64,000 nt of DNA, from assembly GCF_019458805.1 (NCBI RefSeq), contig NZ_JAIBOA010000016.1:141648-205647 (forward strand), given 5' to 3'. Positions within the stretch are counted from its first letter, which is position 1, and each line of letters starts with the position of its first letter. The notes under the pieces are model-generated. The model had not been told where the DNA came from. It did no database searches and worked only from the letters and a program-made list of their open reading frames with translations. This document shows positions 50,927 to 59,695 of this stretch, piece after piece. This stretch comes from Actinomadura parmotrematis (GTDB lineage: Bacteria > Actinomycetota > Actinomycetes > Streptosporangiales > Streptosporangiaceae). The translations under genes were made by a program, and so were the position numbers.

Positions 50927-51484
50927 GCACTTCGAGGACGGGCGTGATGAAGCGATCGATGACGGTGTGCCTCGCGTCCGCCGCGCTGGTGCCGCCGCTG
51001 TTCGGGGCCGCCGGATGCGGGAACGGCGCGGACGTGGAGGTGACCGGAAAGGATCCGCGCGTTCTGGTGGCCCGCCACAGCGGTGCCGCGCCCGCCGTCA
51101 TGTACGCCGGGCGGCTGCGCTACGACGCCGGCACCCGCTGCCTGTACTTCCAGCCCGGCCGGTCCGGTCCCGAGCAGGCCCCGGTGTGGCCCGAGGGGAC
51201 CCGGCCGGTCCTGCGGGACGGCAAGCGCGGCGTCCGCCTGCCCTCCTCCGGCGAGCTGCTGGAAGGCCGCACGTTCACCACCGGCGCGGGCGGCGGCGGC
51301 ACGTCCAAGCTCGCGAAGGGCGCGAGCGCCTGCGTTCCGAAAGGCGGGGCGATCGTCTTCAGCGACGATGTCCGCACCTGACGCCGGCCCGGCCCGGCGC
51401 GGGGGAGCGGCGCGGCTGTCGGAGTTGACAGCAGGGAACTGCCCGGCGTTGGCTTCCGTCCAACGGCCATCGGCTCCGATCATG
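50927..51484 (+). repeat. Segmental duplication, copy B
   Basis: Diverged copy of 48218-48923. The 5' flank GCACTTCGAG-GACGGGCGTG and 3' flank CAGGGAACTGCCCGGCG are conserved outside the coding region. Copy B is shorter by about 150 bp, mostly in the linker and 3' flank. Confidence 0.65.
50947..51381 (+). CDS. Lipoprotein, second copy of a duplicated pair
   Basis: 144 aa from ATG 50947 (GTG 50944 possible). Signal peptide and lipobox (LVPPLFGAAGCGNG). The domain matches the copy at 48238: VMYAGRLRYDAGTRCLYFQP, APVWPEGTRPVLRDGKRGVR, LPSSGELLEGRTFTTGAG and CVPKGGAIVFSDD. The linker is shorter. It is 87 bp downstream of the protease gene on the same strand, so a link to the protease, for example as inhibitor or surface partner, is possible but unproven. 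Confidence 0.8.
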   Translation: MKRSMTVCLASAALVPPLFGAAGCGNGADVEVTGKDPRVLVARHSGAAPAVMYAGRLRYDAGTRCLYFQPGRSGPEQAPVWPEGTRPVLRDGKRGVRLPSSGELLEGRTFTTGAGGGGTSKLAKGASACVPKGGAIVFSDDVRT

Positions 51485-51540
51485 CCGGGCACGTCGACAA
51501 GGCGGGGCGTCCTCCGGCCCCGTCCGGGAGGATCGCGTCC

Positions 51541-54018
51541 ATGCCCCTTGAACCCCGGTTCCGGCGGGTCGCCGCGCTGAACCGCCGTTTCGTGGACCGC
51601 GTCCCCGTCCTTGAGGCGTTCGGCGCCGAGATAGCGCGGGTCGGGAGCGGGCCGCGCGTGTTCAACGTCGTCGGGGTCGGCGGGATCGGCAAGTCCCGGC
51701 TCATCAAGGAGCTGCGCGAGCGCTCCGCCAAGACGCACCGCATCGCCGTCCTCGACCTCCAGATCCCGGCGATGCGCCAGCAGGAGGACGCCCTCGCGGT
51801 GCTGCGCGTCGAGCTCGGCCGCCAGGGCGTGCGCTTCGACCGCTTCGACATCGCGTACGCGGTGCTGTGGCAGCGCCTCCACCCGCATCTTCGGCTGACG
51901 AGCAGCCAGCTTCCGTTCATCCGGGAGAGCGAGGCGCTGAGCCAGATCCTCGACACCGCCGCCGGCGTCCCGGTGTTCGGGACGAGCATCGTGCTCGTCC
52001 GGCTCCTGGAGAAGGCGACCAGCAGCGCCCTCCAGCGCCGCCGCATCAAGGTGGACGACACCCTCCGCCAGCTCGACGAGCTGACCAACGTCGAGCTCGC
52101 CGACGCCGTCACCTACCTGTTCGCCGAGGACCTGCGCAATGCCAGCGCCGACAAGCCGTACGTGCTGTTCGTCGACGCCTACGAGGCGCTGCTCGCCGCG
52201 TCGTCGGCCCGGCCCGGGCAGCCCTCGTCGCGGGACGTGTGGTTGCGCGACCTGATCGCGCAGCTCGACCTCGGGCTGACCGTCGTCGCCAGCCGCGAGC
52301 CGGTCGGCTGGCAGGCCCACGACCCGGCCTGGTCGGAGGTGATCCGCGAGGTGCGGGTGGACGGCCTGCCGATGGAGGCCCGCCTGGAGCTGCTGACCGA
52401 GGGCGGCATCGCCGACGACTCCGCCCGCCACTCCATCGCCACCGCCAGCCAGGGCCTTCCCTTCTACCTGCACCTGGCCGTCGACACCGGCACGGACGCG
52501 CGGCAGGCCGCGGTGGTGTCGTCCGAGCAGATCTTGCAGCGCTTCCTGCAACATGTGGGCGCGGACGAGATCCGCACGCTGGAGCTGCTCAGCGTCGCGC
52601 GGGTCTTCGACTTCGAGATCTTCCAGGCCGTCGCCGACGCCTTCGACCTGCCCCGGCACCGCATGGCCTGGGAGTCGCTGACCGCCTACTCCTTCGTCTA
52701 CCCGGCGGGCGCGCACGGCCGCCGCCTGCACCAGCTCATGCGCAGCGCGCTGCTGGACCGCCTGTCGCCCGACGCCTGCGCCTACGTGCACGCCGTCCTG
52801 CGCCGCGTCTGGGACGAGCGCGCGAAGGAGGACCAGGGCACCGAGAACGGCGTCGCGACGCTCGCCCGCGCCGTCCGCGAGGCCGCCTACAGCGCCCTGC
52901 ACGACCCCGTCTTCACGGGCGAGGATTTGCTCGGCTATGCCGACAAGGCCCTCACCTGCGGCGGCAAGCAGGCCGTGGACGGCGTCCTTCAGGACCTGCA
53001 CGAGTACCTGCGCGACGCGCCCGAGGAGAACCCCGACCTCGCGCAGACGGCGCGCTGCCTGGAGAGCGAGGCGGCGATCCTGCTCGGCGACGCCGACGCC
53101 GCCACCTGGCTCACGCCCGTCATCGACTGGCCGCTGAGCAACGTGGTCGGCGCCCGCCTCGCCATCGCCGGCGCCCACGGCCGCCGCATCGCGGGCGACA
53201 CCGGGAAGGCGTTGGCGATCTTCCGCAAGGTGTGGCAGGAGCACACGGGACCCGTCCGGCCGCGCGCCGGCTACTGCATGACCGACCTGGACATGTGCCA
53301 GGGCCGTTTCCGGGACACCTTCGCCGTGGCGGACGAGATCGCCCGCATCGCCGATCCGGACGACCATCTTCTCCGGGGCGACCTCGCCCGCCTCCGCCAC
53401 CTCGCCTACCGCTTCACCCTGCACCTCGGGGAATCGCAGGCCGCCCTGGACGAGGCCGCCGCGCTCTACGAGCAGGCCGGAACGATCGTCGAGCCCGCCA
53501 ACATCATCACCAACCGCGCCGAGCTGCTCGCCTGGACCGACCCGCAGCGGGCCGTCGACATCGCCGGCGAAGCCGTCGAGACGCATCGCGAACTCGGCGC
53601 GCTGCACGAACTCGGCAAGGCGTACACGGCCATGGCCATCGCGCACACCCACCTGGGGGGCTTCGACGAGGCCGCCGTTGCCTTCCGGTCCGCCGCCGAC
53701 GCCCTGGACCGCGCCCGCTACCGCTCCGGCCGCGCCCGCGCCGAGCTGTTCCGCGCCCTGCTGTACATCCGGACGGGGTATACAGACCACGCACTGGCCT
53801 CGGCACGCTGGGCCGTGAACGAGCTGATCGAAGCGGAGGTCTACCCCACCTTGATCATGATGGCGGAACAGGTCCTCGACGCGATCGGCGTCCAGGACGC
53901 CTACATCGCCTCGGCCGCACGCGACGCCCGCACGCGGATCGACGCGCTCGACTCCCTCGACGCGCTGCGCCGACGCTCGGCCCTCCTGGTGGCCGGGATG
54001 CTGGAGGGCACCGCATGA
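51541..54018 (+). CDS. STAND-type ATPase with C-terminal TPRs
   Basis: 825 aa from ATG 51541, with GGGAGGATC upstream. N-terminal FVDRVPVLEAFGAEIARVG, Walker A VVGVGGIGKSRLIKEL, Walker B-like YVLFVDAYEALLAAS, sensor LGLTVVASREPVGWQAHDPA, and QGLPFYLHLAVDTG. From about residue 400 helical TPR-like repeats (AIFRKVWQEHTGPVRPRAGY; LDEAAALYEQAGTIVEPANI; FRSAADALDRARYRSGRARA). No N-terminal effector domain is present. The stop overlaps the ATG of a kinase-fold gene, which may be its output partner. It may be a signalling or defence NLR-like protein. Confidence 0.85.
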   Translation: MPLEPRFRRVAALNRRFVDRVPVLEAFGAEIARVGSGPRVFNVVGVGGIGKSRLIKELRERSAKTHRIAVLDLQIPAMRQQEDALAVLRVELGRQGVRFDRFDIAYAVLWQRLHPHLRLTSSQLPFIRESEALSQILDTAAGVPVFGTSIVLVRLLEKATSSALQRRRIKVDDTLRQLDELTNVELADAVTYLFAEDLRNASADKPYVLFVDAYEALLAASSARPGQPSSRDVWLRDLIAQLDLGLTVVASREPVGWQAHDPAWSEVIREVRVDGLPMEARLELLTEGGIADDSARHSIATASQGLPFYLHLAVDTGTDARQAAVVSSEQILQRFLQHVGADEIRTLELLSVARVFDFEIFQAVADAFDLPRHRMAWESLTAYSFVYPAGAHGRRLHQLMRSALLDRLSPDACAYVHAVLRRVWDERAKEDQGTENGVATLARAVREAAYSALHDPVFTGEDLLGYADKALTCGGKQAVDGVLQDLHEYLRDAPEENPDLAQTARCLESEAAILLGDADAATWLTPVIDWPLSNVVGARLAIAGAHGRRIAGDTGKALAIFRKVWQEHTGPVRPRAGYCMTDLDMCQGRFRDTFAVADEIARIADPDDHLLRGDLARLRHLAYRFTLHLGESQAALDEAAALYEQAGTIVEPANIITNRAELLAWTDPQRAVDIAGEAVETHRELGALHELGKAYTAMAIAHTHLGGFDEAAVAFRSAADALDRARYRSGRARAELFRALLYIRTGYTDHALASARWAVNELIEAEVYPTLIMMAEQVLDAIGVQDAYIASAARDARTRIDALDSLDALRRRSALLVAGMLEGTA

Positions 54019-55010
54019 CCTGGCTCGACCTCTACGAACAGGTCCGCACCCGCACCGACGCGGCGTCCGGCTACTACAACCACAACATCCGCGCGGAGAC
54101 CGACACGGGATCGGTCATCGTGCGCATCCCCATTCCCGGCGCCGACGTGATGGACCTCCAGATCTGGCGGGAGGAGGACGTCCTGACCGCGATCGCGCCC
54201 TACGTCGATCACGCCCCGCGGCTGCTGCACGTCAACGCCGATCCGCGGTTCCAGATCCACAGCTTCCTGCCCGGCGACGTCCTCAACGACATCGCGCCGC
54301 GCGGCGTCCCCGTCCCGTCCTACGTCCTCGACGACATCGTGGCGCTGTTCGCACAGCTCGTTCACGTACCACGGGAGAAGCTGCCGCCCACTCCGCCGGA
54401 CTGGCCCGACGACGGCGACAGCGCCGGATTCGGGCGGCGGATCGCCGCCCTCACGCAGTGGGTGTACGACACCTTCGCCGAGTCGTACGCGGATCTGTTC
54501 GCCACGTTCGGCGTCCCCACCGAACCGCTCGCGGCGATAGAACCGAGCTGGGCGGCGCTGACCCGCCGTCCGTCGGTGTGCGTGCACGCCGACGTCCACC
54601 GCAAGAACATGATCGTGAACAACGGGACGGCGGCCTTCCTGGACTGGGAGCTGGCCCTGTGGGGCGATCCGGTCTACGACCTGGCCGTTCACATCCACAA
54701 GATGGGCTACCTGCCCGAGGAGCAGGAGGCCGTCACCGCCGGATGGCTCGCCGCCCTGCCCGCCGAATACACCACCGGGTGGGAACACGACCTGCCCGCC
54801 TACCTGGCGCACGAGCGCATCAACTCCGCGATCATCGACAGCGTCCGCTACTCGCAGATCTTCGCGAACGACGGCCCCTATCCGTACCCGCCGGAGCAAC
54901 TGGTGGAGACGATGGCGGCCAAGCTGAACGCCGCGCGCGTTCCGTGGGGGATCGCGGAGGAGGCGACGCCGGACGAGGTGCGGGCGGCGTTCGCCGAGCG
55001 GGCCCGCTGA
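54015..55010 (+). CDS. Aminoglycoside-phosphotransferase-fold kinase (APH)
   Basis: 331 aa, start overlapping the STAND gene (ATGA). APH-type kinase: N-lobe GSVIVRIPIPGADVMDLQIW, catalytic loop VCVHADVHRKNMIVNNG (HxDxxxxN), metal site AAFLDWELALWGDPVYDLAV. The C-terminal helical region has YSQIFANDGPYPYPPEQLVE. It phosphorylates a small molecule or protein; the tight coupling to the STAND ATPase suggests a joint function rather than simple antibiotic resistance. Confidence 0.87.
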   Translation: MTWLDLYEQVRTRTDAASGYYNHNIRAETDTGSVIVRIPIPGADVMDLQIWREEDVLTAIAPYVDHAPRLLHVNADPRFQIHSFLPGDVLNDIAPRGVPVPSYVLDDIVALFAQLVHVPREKLPPTPPDWPDDGDSAGFGRRIAALTQWVYDTFAESYADLFATFGVPTEPLAAIEPSWAALTRRPSVCVHADVHRKNMIVNNGTAAFLDWELALWGDPVYDLAVHIHKMGYLPEEQEAVTAGWLAALPAEYTTGWEHDLPAYLAHERINSAIIDSVRYSQIFANDGPYPYPPEQLVETMAAKLNAARVPWGIAEEATPDEVRAAFAERAR

Positions 55011-55273
55011 GCTGCGGCCGGACCGGGTCTCGTGTTTCCGGGATCCGGTCCACCGGGACGCGGCGCGCCGCGTCCCGGGAACGCGAGCGCTCCCTTAAAG
55101 AAAACAGGGAAAGAACCGGCCTACCGGCCGGGAGGTGATCAATCGGGCTCTGGCTTCGCGGATACCCTCACAACCTGTAAGGTCCCGCTCACAGCCGAAA
55201 ATACTTCGGCCCCCAACGGTGCTCACAACACCGCTGAGGGCCTGACCACACCAAGACTTCGGAGTAGTCTCAG
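55011..55273. promoter_or_regulatory. Terminator hairpins and leader of the HTH gene
   Basis: TCCCT-TAAAGAAAAC-AGGGA (near 55091-55109) and CCGGCC-TACC-GGCCGG (55116-55131) can end the upstream operon. Downstream, GGTG-CTCACAA-CACC and paired GGTC/GACC segments (55180-55240) suggest a structured leader for the gene at 55274. Confidence 0.45.
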
Positions 55274-56188
55274 GTGGGTACCCGCCATGTTAGCGCGGGC
55301 GTGCAGGCGCCGCCGGAAGAGCGCCGCACCGCCGGCGTCCGCCGCGTCAAAGCACGCCACGACGCGCACTTCACGATCATCCCCAACGGCCTGGCGCAGC
55401 AGAACGGCCTGTCGCTGCGCGCCCGCGGCCTCGCCCTGTTCCTGCTGTCGATGCCCGACGGCACCGACGCCAGCATCAAGGGCCTGGCCGCGACCATGCG
55501 CGAGGGCCAGACCGCCATCGCCGCCGCCCTGCGCGAGCTGGAGGCCGCCGGATACCTCATCCGCGCCCTCGTCCGCGACGCACACGGCCAGGTGAGCACC
55601 CGCACCGTGCTGTGGGACGTGCCCGCCGCCGACGCGGCCGCCGCCTGCGAGACCGACCGGCCCGCCCCTGACGGCCCGCGCCCCGCGTCCCACACGGCGG
55701 CGTCCTGGTCCGGCCCTTCCCGGAGGACCGCCGCCGACCCGGTCCCGGCCCCCGCGCCCGCCCCGGCGGTTCCGCAGGAGGCGCCCGTCCCCGCACCCGC
55801 CGTCCCGGACGGGGCGGCGCCGCCGGTGGGGCTCGCCGAGCTCGCGCCCGCCGCGCGCCTCCTGGTGGAGGCCGCCGCCGTGGACACCCGCCTCGCCCTC
55901 GGCGCGGGCGAGATCCCCGGCCTGGCCGAACTCGTCGACCAAGCCCTCACCGCAGGCGTCCCCGCCTCCCACATCCGCGAACGCCTCACCACCGGACTGC
56001 CACCGAACGTCCGCCACCCGGCCGCCCTCCTGCGCCACCGCCTGACCGAGCACCTCCCCATCTGGCAGGCCGCCGCCGCGCTGCGCGCCGCGCCCGAACC
56101 ACCCGCACCGCGTCTCGCCGAATGCACCACCTGCCGCGATCCGCTCCGCCGCCCCACCCCGGACGGCCTGTGCGGCGCGTGCCGGTGA
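55274..56188 (+). CDS. HTH protein, RepA/phage-replication-initiator-like
   Basis: 304 aa from GTG 55274, GGAG 9 nt upstream. N-terminal domain: HFTIIPNGLAQQNGLSLRAR, GLALFLLSMPDGTDASIKGL, then AATMREGQTAIAAALRELEA and GYLIRALVRD, a winged helix of the replication-initiator type common on actinobacterial plasmids and in chromosomal copies. A Pro/Ala linker is followed by a helical region, and the C-terminus has a CTTCRDPLRRPTPDGLCGAC zinc-finger-like motif. It may be a relic of an integrated element. Confidence 0.8.
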   Translation: MGTRHVSAGVQAPPEERRTAGVRRVKARHDAHFTIIPNGLAQQNGLSLRARGLALFLLSMPDGTDASIKGLAATMREGQTAIAAALRELEAAGYLIRALVRDAHGQVSTRTVLWDVPAADAAAACETDRPAPDGPRPASHTAASWSGPSRRTAADPVPAPAPAPAVPQEAPVPAPAVPDGAAPPVGLAELAPAARLLVEAAAVDTRLALGAGEIPGLAELVDQALTAGVPASHIRERLTTGLPPNVRHPAALLRHRLTEHLPIWQAAAALRAAPEPPAPRLAECTTCRDPLRRPTPDGLCGACR

Positions 56189-56194
56189 CCATGC

Positions 56195-56331
56195 TCAGGC
56201 GGCGTCCCGGCGGCGCAGCCGGTACCGGCGGCCCCGGACCCGGCTCGCGAGCCCGACCATCTCCGCGACCCCCTCGTCGCCGGACGCCCACCGCTCCAGC
56301 CCGGCGCGGTCGATCAGCGCGATGCGGGCAG
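56195..56331 (-). pseudogene. 3' fragment of an Mrr-like nuclease gene
   Basis: Encodes RIALIDRAGLERWASGDEG and AEMVGLASRVRGRRYRLRR, nearly identical to the last part of the nuclease at 60258-61052. Everything upstream of this tail is missing; the preceding sequence is unrelated. It lies 4.1 kb from the intact gene in the same orientation. Confidence 0.8.
56221..56327. repeat. 107-bp direct repeat, left copy
   Basis: Aligns without gaps to 60332-60438 (offset 4111) with about four mismatches by eye. It covers the coding tail of the Mrr-like nuclease. The two copies bracket the four-gene DUF6879/NB-ARC/GNAT cassette. Confidence 0.85.
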
Positions 56332-56754
56332 GGGACGGGCCGAATCGTTCATTGACGAAGGTCGCCTGCGAATGTGAACGATCCAAATCGGCCTCATGTT
56401 GATTTAATTGCCATGTTCGCTGCCGTACCATTTATCTGCCGACGTGGTGCGTAGCGGGTTCGGCGCCTTGCAGAGGGACGTGACCAGGTGGCATGGTGCG
56501 GCGGATGCATGGCCACATGTGGCCCTTGCGACTCGTTATGGCTGACCAGCGACTCCGTCGTGGGCTGGTCCCAATATGTGATTGAAGCGCCCTGAATGAG
56601 TTGTGATGGGCGACCTTTAATCGCGAGTCGGCCGACAGGATGATTGGCGTGATGTAACGTTGGCTACAGGCCAATGTGGATCTTAGGTCGGTCCCATTGT
56701 CGCTCCTGTTGTCAGTGCGCGGGAATGGGCTCGGAGGCGACGAGGAGGCGCGCG
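56332..56754. promoter_or_regulatory. 423-bp AT-richer region with palindromes
   Basis: Lower GC than its surroundings. Contains the perfect 14-bp palindrome GGCCACATGTGGCC (56511-56524) and TTGGC-TACAG-GCCAA (56660-56674). Open frames here look non-coding. It likely holds the promoter of the gene at 56755, which has GAGGAGG at 56742-56748. Confidence 0.5.
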
Positions 56755-56979
56755 GTGAAACTGAAGATGATCTACAAGGATCAGGGCTCCGGTGGCAACG
56801 GCTGCCCGAGTGTGTATCTCGCCGAGAGCGGCGAACTGGTCGTACAGGGCGATTCCCTGGACGCCGCGACGTTCGGCGAGCTGGCCAACGTCCTGCCCGG
56901 CGAGGGCGCGGTGCGCATCGCTCCCGAGGTGCTGCTCGGTGCCGTCGAGCGCTTGAAGGCCATGGGCGAGGTGCGCTAG
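56755..56979 (+). CDS. Small protein paired with DUF6879
   Basis: 74 aa from GTG 56755, GAGGAGG 6 nt upstream. Beta-rich start KMIYKDQGSGGNGCPSVYLA, then GELVVQGDSLDAATFGELAN and VRIAPEVLLGAVERL. No named domain is known to me, but such proteins precede DUF6879 genes in actinomycetes. The DUF6879 gene starts at the very next base. Confidence 0.75.
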   Translation: MKLKMIYKDQGSGGNGCPSVYLAESGELVVQGDSLDAATFGELANVLPGEGAVRIAPEVLLGAVERLKAMGEVR

Positions 56980-57552
56980 GTGGGGCGCACCTTCGACTCG
57001 CTCGACGACGAGGAGTTCAACCGTCTCTTCGCGGACTTCCGGTACACCGCCTACCGGCTGGAGGCGCTGCAGGTCTACGACGTCTCCTACGAGAAGGACG
57101 AGTTCGTCCGCTTCCTGGGCGGCGAGGACCGCGGCGTGTTCCCGGGCATCGCCGGCTGGATCGAGCAGACCGTCCGGCCCGCCGCGCAGGCGGGTAAGCG
57201 GATGCACCGCGTCCACGTCGTCGAGGAACCCCTCTCGGACTACGTGCGCTTCGAGTGCGCCTGGTCGTACGAGCACACCGTCCCCGCCGGCGAGGACGTG
57301 CGGATCATCGCGGTCCCGCAGGGGGTCTGGCCCGAAGGGCTGCCCCGCTTCGATTACTGGCTCTTCGATTCCTGCCGGCTGGTCACCATGCACTACGAGG
57401 ACGACGGCGCGTTCTCGTACGCCGAGCTCGTCGACGACCCCGAACGGATCGTGGAGGCCAACCGCTTGCGCGACCTGGCCGTCGCCCGATCCGTTCCGTA
57501 CCGGGAATTCGCCTCCCGGTACGACGCCGGCTTCCGCCCGACCACCGGCTGA
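56980..57552 (+). CDS. DUF6879 family protein
   Basis: 190 aa from GTG 56980, directly after the previous stop. Characteristic features: FADFRYTAYRLEALQVYDVS, FVRFLGGEDRGVFPGIAGWI, VHVVEEPLSDYVRFECAWSY, VPAGEDVRIIAVPQGVWPEG, FDYWLFDSCRLVTMHYEDDG. The domain is often found next to XRE or STAND genes; its biochemical role is not established. One base separates it from the NB-ARC gene. Confidence 0.85.
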   Translation: MGRTFDSLDDEEFNRLFADFRYTAYRLEALQVYDVSYEKDEFVRFLGGEDRGVFPGIAGWIEQTVRPAAQAGKRMHRVHVVEEPLSDYVRFECAWSYEHTVPAGEDVRIIAVPQGVWPEGLPRFDYWLFDSCRLVTMHYEDDGAFSYAELVDDPERIVEANRLRDLAVARSVPYREFASRYDAGFRPTTG

Positions 57553-57553
57553 G

Positions 57554-59695
57554 GTGGCGGACGAGCAGCGGCCGGAAGAGGGGAACGCGTTCACCGGCGA
57601 GGCGCGGCAGGTCGTCCAGGCCGGATCCGTTCACGGCGGGATCCACATCAGCGGGTCCCGCCGCCCGCTTCCGTCCCCGCGCCAGCTTCCACGCGGTACG
57701 ACCGGTTTCGTCGACCGTCAGAACAGCCTGCGAGTCCTGGACGGCATGCTCGGCGATCTCGCCGAATCCAAGCCCGACGCCGCCACGGCCGCCATCGTCG
57801 CAGGAGCACCCGGCGTCGGCAAGACCGCCCTGACCCTGCAGTGGGCGCATCACGTACGGCGGCGCTTCCCCGACGGCGACCTGTACGTGGACATGCACGG
57901 CTACGGGCCAGGACGATCATTGACTCCGGCGCAGGCGCTCGACGGCTTCTTGCGGGCGCTGGACGTACCTGGAGAGGCGATCCCCGACGACCTCGACGAG
58001 CGGGCCGGGCTGTACCGGTCGCTGCTCGAAGGCAGGCGCCTGCTGCTGATCATCGACAACGCGTCCGCCCCGGCCGACGTCCGGCCGCTGCTCCCCGCCT
58101 CGCGCGGGTGCTTCGCCATGATCACCAGCCGCAGTACGCTCTCCGGACTGATGATCAGGGAAGGGGCGGTGCGGGTGACCTTGGACGTCCTACCGCCCGA
58201 CGAGTCCGTCGAGCTGCTCGCCCGCGCCATCGGCGCGGACCGGGTCGGGGCGGAGCGGGAGGCCGCCCACCGCGTCGCCGTGCTCTGCGGTCACCTGCCC
58301 CTCGCACTGCGGGTCGTCGCCGAGCACGCCGCGTCCCGGCCCGGCCTGTCCATGGCCGCGCTCGCCGCCGAACTCGCCGGCGAGCGCCACCGCCTCGACG
58401 CCCTCGCCGAGAGCCAGGACGAGCTCAGCGACGTGCGCGCCGCCTTCTCCTGGTCCTACCGGGCGCTGCCCGACGACCTGCGCCGCGCCTTCCGCCTCCT
58501 CGGCCTGCACACCGGCCCCGACATCGGCGTTCCCGCCGCCGCCGCTCTCCTGGACGCCGACCCGTCCACCGCCGCCCGGCGGCTGCGCGGCCTGACCGGC
58601 GCCCACCTGGCGCAGGAGGACGAGGACGGGCGCTTCCGCCTGCACGACCTCCTGCGCGCCTACGCCCGCGAGCTCGCGCAGGCCGAGGACGACCAGAGCG
58701 CCCGCACCCGCGCCGTGCGGCGCCTGCTCGGCTGGTACCTGCTGACGGTGGACGCCGGCCGCCGAGCCCTCCTGCCCTACTCCCACGCCGTCCCGATGGT
58801 GCCGGGCGACGGTCTCGCCCTTCCCGGCTTCGCCGACGGCGCGGAGGCCATGCGGTGGTTCGAGCGCGAGCGGCTCAACCTGCTGGCGGCGCTGCGGCAG
58901 GCGGTCGAGCTCGGCCAGTACGACATCGGCTGGAAACTTCCCGTCGCCGCTGACGGGTTCTTCGAGCTCGCCTCCTACTGGGTGGACTGGGAGGAGATCC
59001 ACCGGCTGGGCCTGGACGCCGCCCGCGCCCTCGGCGACCCGCTCGGTGAGGCCGCCAACCTGCTCTGCCTCGGCGACGCCGCCTGGCGGGCCGGCGACGC
59101 CGACCGGGCGGCCGCCGACTACGCCCGCACCGTCGAACTGGCCCGGCAGCTCACCTATCCCTGGTTGGAAGGGTTCGGCCTGCGAGGCCTCGGGCTGCTC
59201 CGCGAGGAAGGCGGCGACCCCGGCGGCGCCGCCGGGCTGTTCCGCGAAGCGCTGGCCGTCTTCCGGCAGGCCGGCCTGCGGCGCGGCGAGGGCATGGCGC
59301 GGCTCAGCCTCGGCCGCTGCGCCGCCGCGAACGGCGACCAGGCCGAAGCCGTCCGGGCCTGCACCGCCGCCGTGGAGATCTTCGCCGAGCTGGACGACGC
59401 CTGGAGCGAGGCGTGGGGGACGCTGCCGCTCGCCGCCGCCCTCACCGCCCAGGGCCGCGCACCCGATGCCGTCCACCGGCTGCGCCGCGCCGCCGACCTC
59501 TTCCGGCGCTTCGGCGACCGCCGGAGCGAGGCCATGGCGCTCGCCGCCCTCGGTGACACCCTCGACGCGACCGGCGACCCGGCGGGCGCCGCCACCGCCT
59601 GGCGAGGCGCGGCCGACCTCTACGAGCTCCTCGGTGACGAGCAGGCCGAAGCGCTCCGCGCCCGCGCCGCCGCGAGCACCGGCGGGAACCCGTGA
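57554..59695 (+). CDS. NB-ARC STAND ATPase with TPRs
   Basis: 713 aa from GTG 57554. The N-terminal strip NAFTGEARQVVQAGSVHGGI (then HISG) is the short motif seen at the front of many actinobacterial conflict proteins. NB-ARC: FVDRQNSLRVLDGMLGDLAE, Walker A IVAGAPGVGKTALTLQWAHH, Walker B RLLLIIDNASAPADVRPLLP, SRSTLSGL, LPLALRVVAEHAASRPG. Winged helix RFRLHDLLRAYARELAQ, then TPRs to the end. There is no DNA-binding domain, unlike the AfsR type at 16570. Its stop overlaps the GNAT start (GTGA). Confidence 0.9.
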   Translation: MADEQRPEEGNAFTGEARQVVQAGSVHGGIHISGSRRPLPSPRQLPRGTTGFVDRQNSLRVLDGMLGDLAESKPDAATAAIVAGAPGVGKTALTLQWAHHVRRRFPDGDLYVDMHGYGPGRSLTPAQALDGFLRALDVPGEAIPDDLDERAGLYRSLLEGRRLLLIIDNASAPADVRPLLPASRGCFAMITSRSTLSGLMIREGAVRVTLDVLPPDESVELLARAIGADRVGAEREAAHRVAVLCGHLPLALRVVAEHAASRPGLSMAALAAELAGERHRLDALAESQDELSDVRAAFSWSYRALPDDLRRAFRLLGLHTGPDIGVPAAAALLDADPSTAARRLRGLTGAHLAQEDEDGRFRLHDLLRAYARELAQAEDDQSARTRAVRRLLGWYLLTVDAGRRALLPYSHAVPMVPGDGLALPGFADGAEAMRWFERERLNLLAALRQAVELGQYDIGWKLPVAADGFFELASYWVDWEEIHRLGLDAARALGDPLGEAANLLCLGDAAWRAGDADRAAADYARTVELARQLTYPWLEGFGLRGLGLLREEGGDPGGAAGLFREALAVFRQAGLRRGEGMARLSLGRCAAANGDQAEAVRACTAAVEIFAELDDAWSEAWGTLPLAAALTAQGRAPDAVHRLRRAADLFRRFGDRRSEAMALAALGDTLDATGDPAGAATAWRGAADLYELLGDEQAEALRARAAASTGGNP

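Noticed and set aside
54015..55010. Simple antibiotic-resistance aminoglycoside phosphotransferase
   Set aside because: Only the fold and catalytic residues match. The tight coupling to a STAND ATPase and lack of family-specific similarity make resistance an unsupported call.
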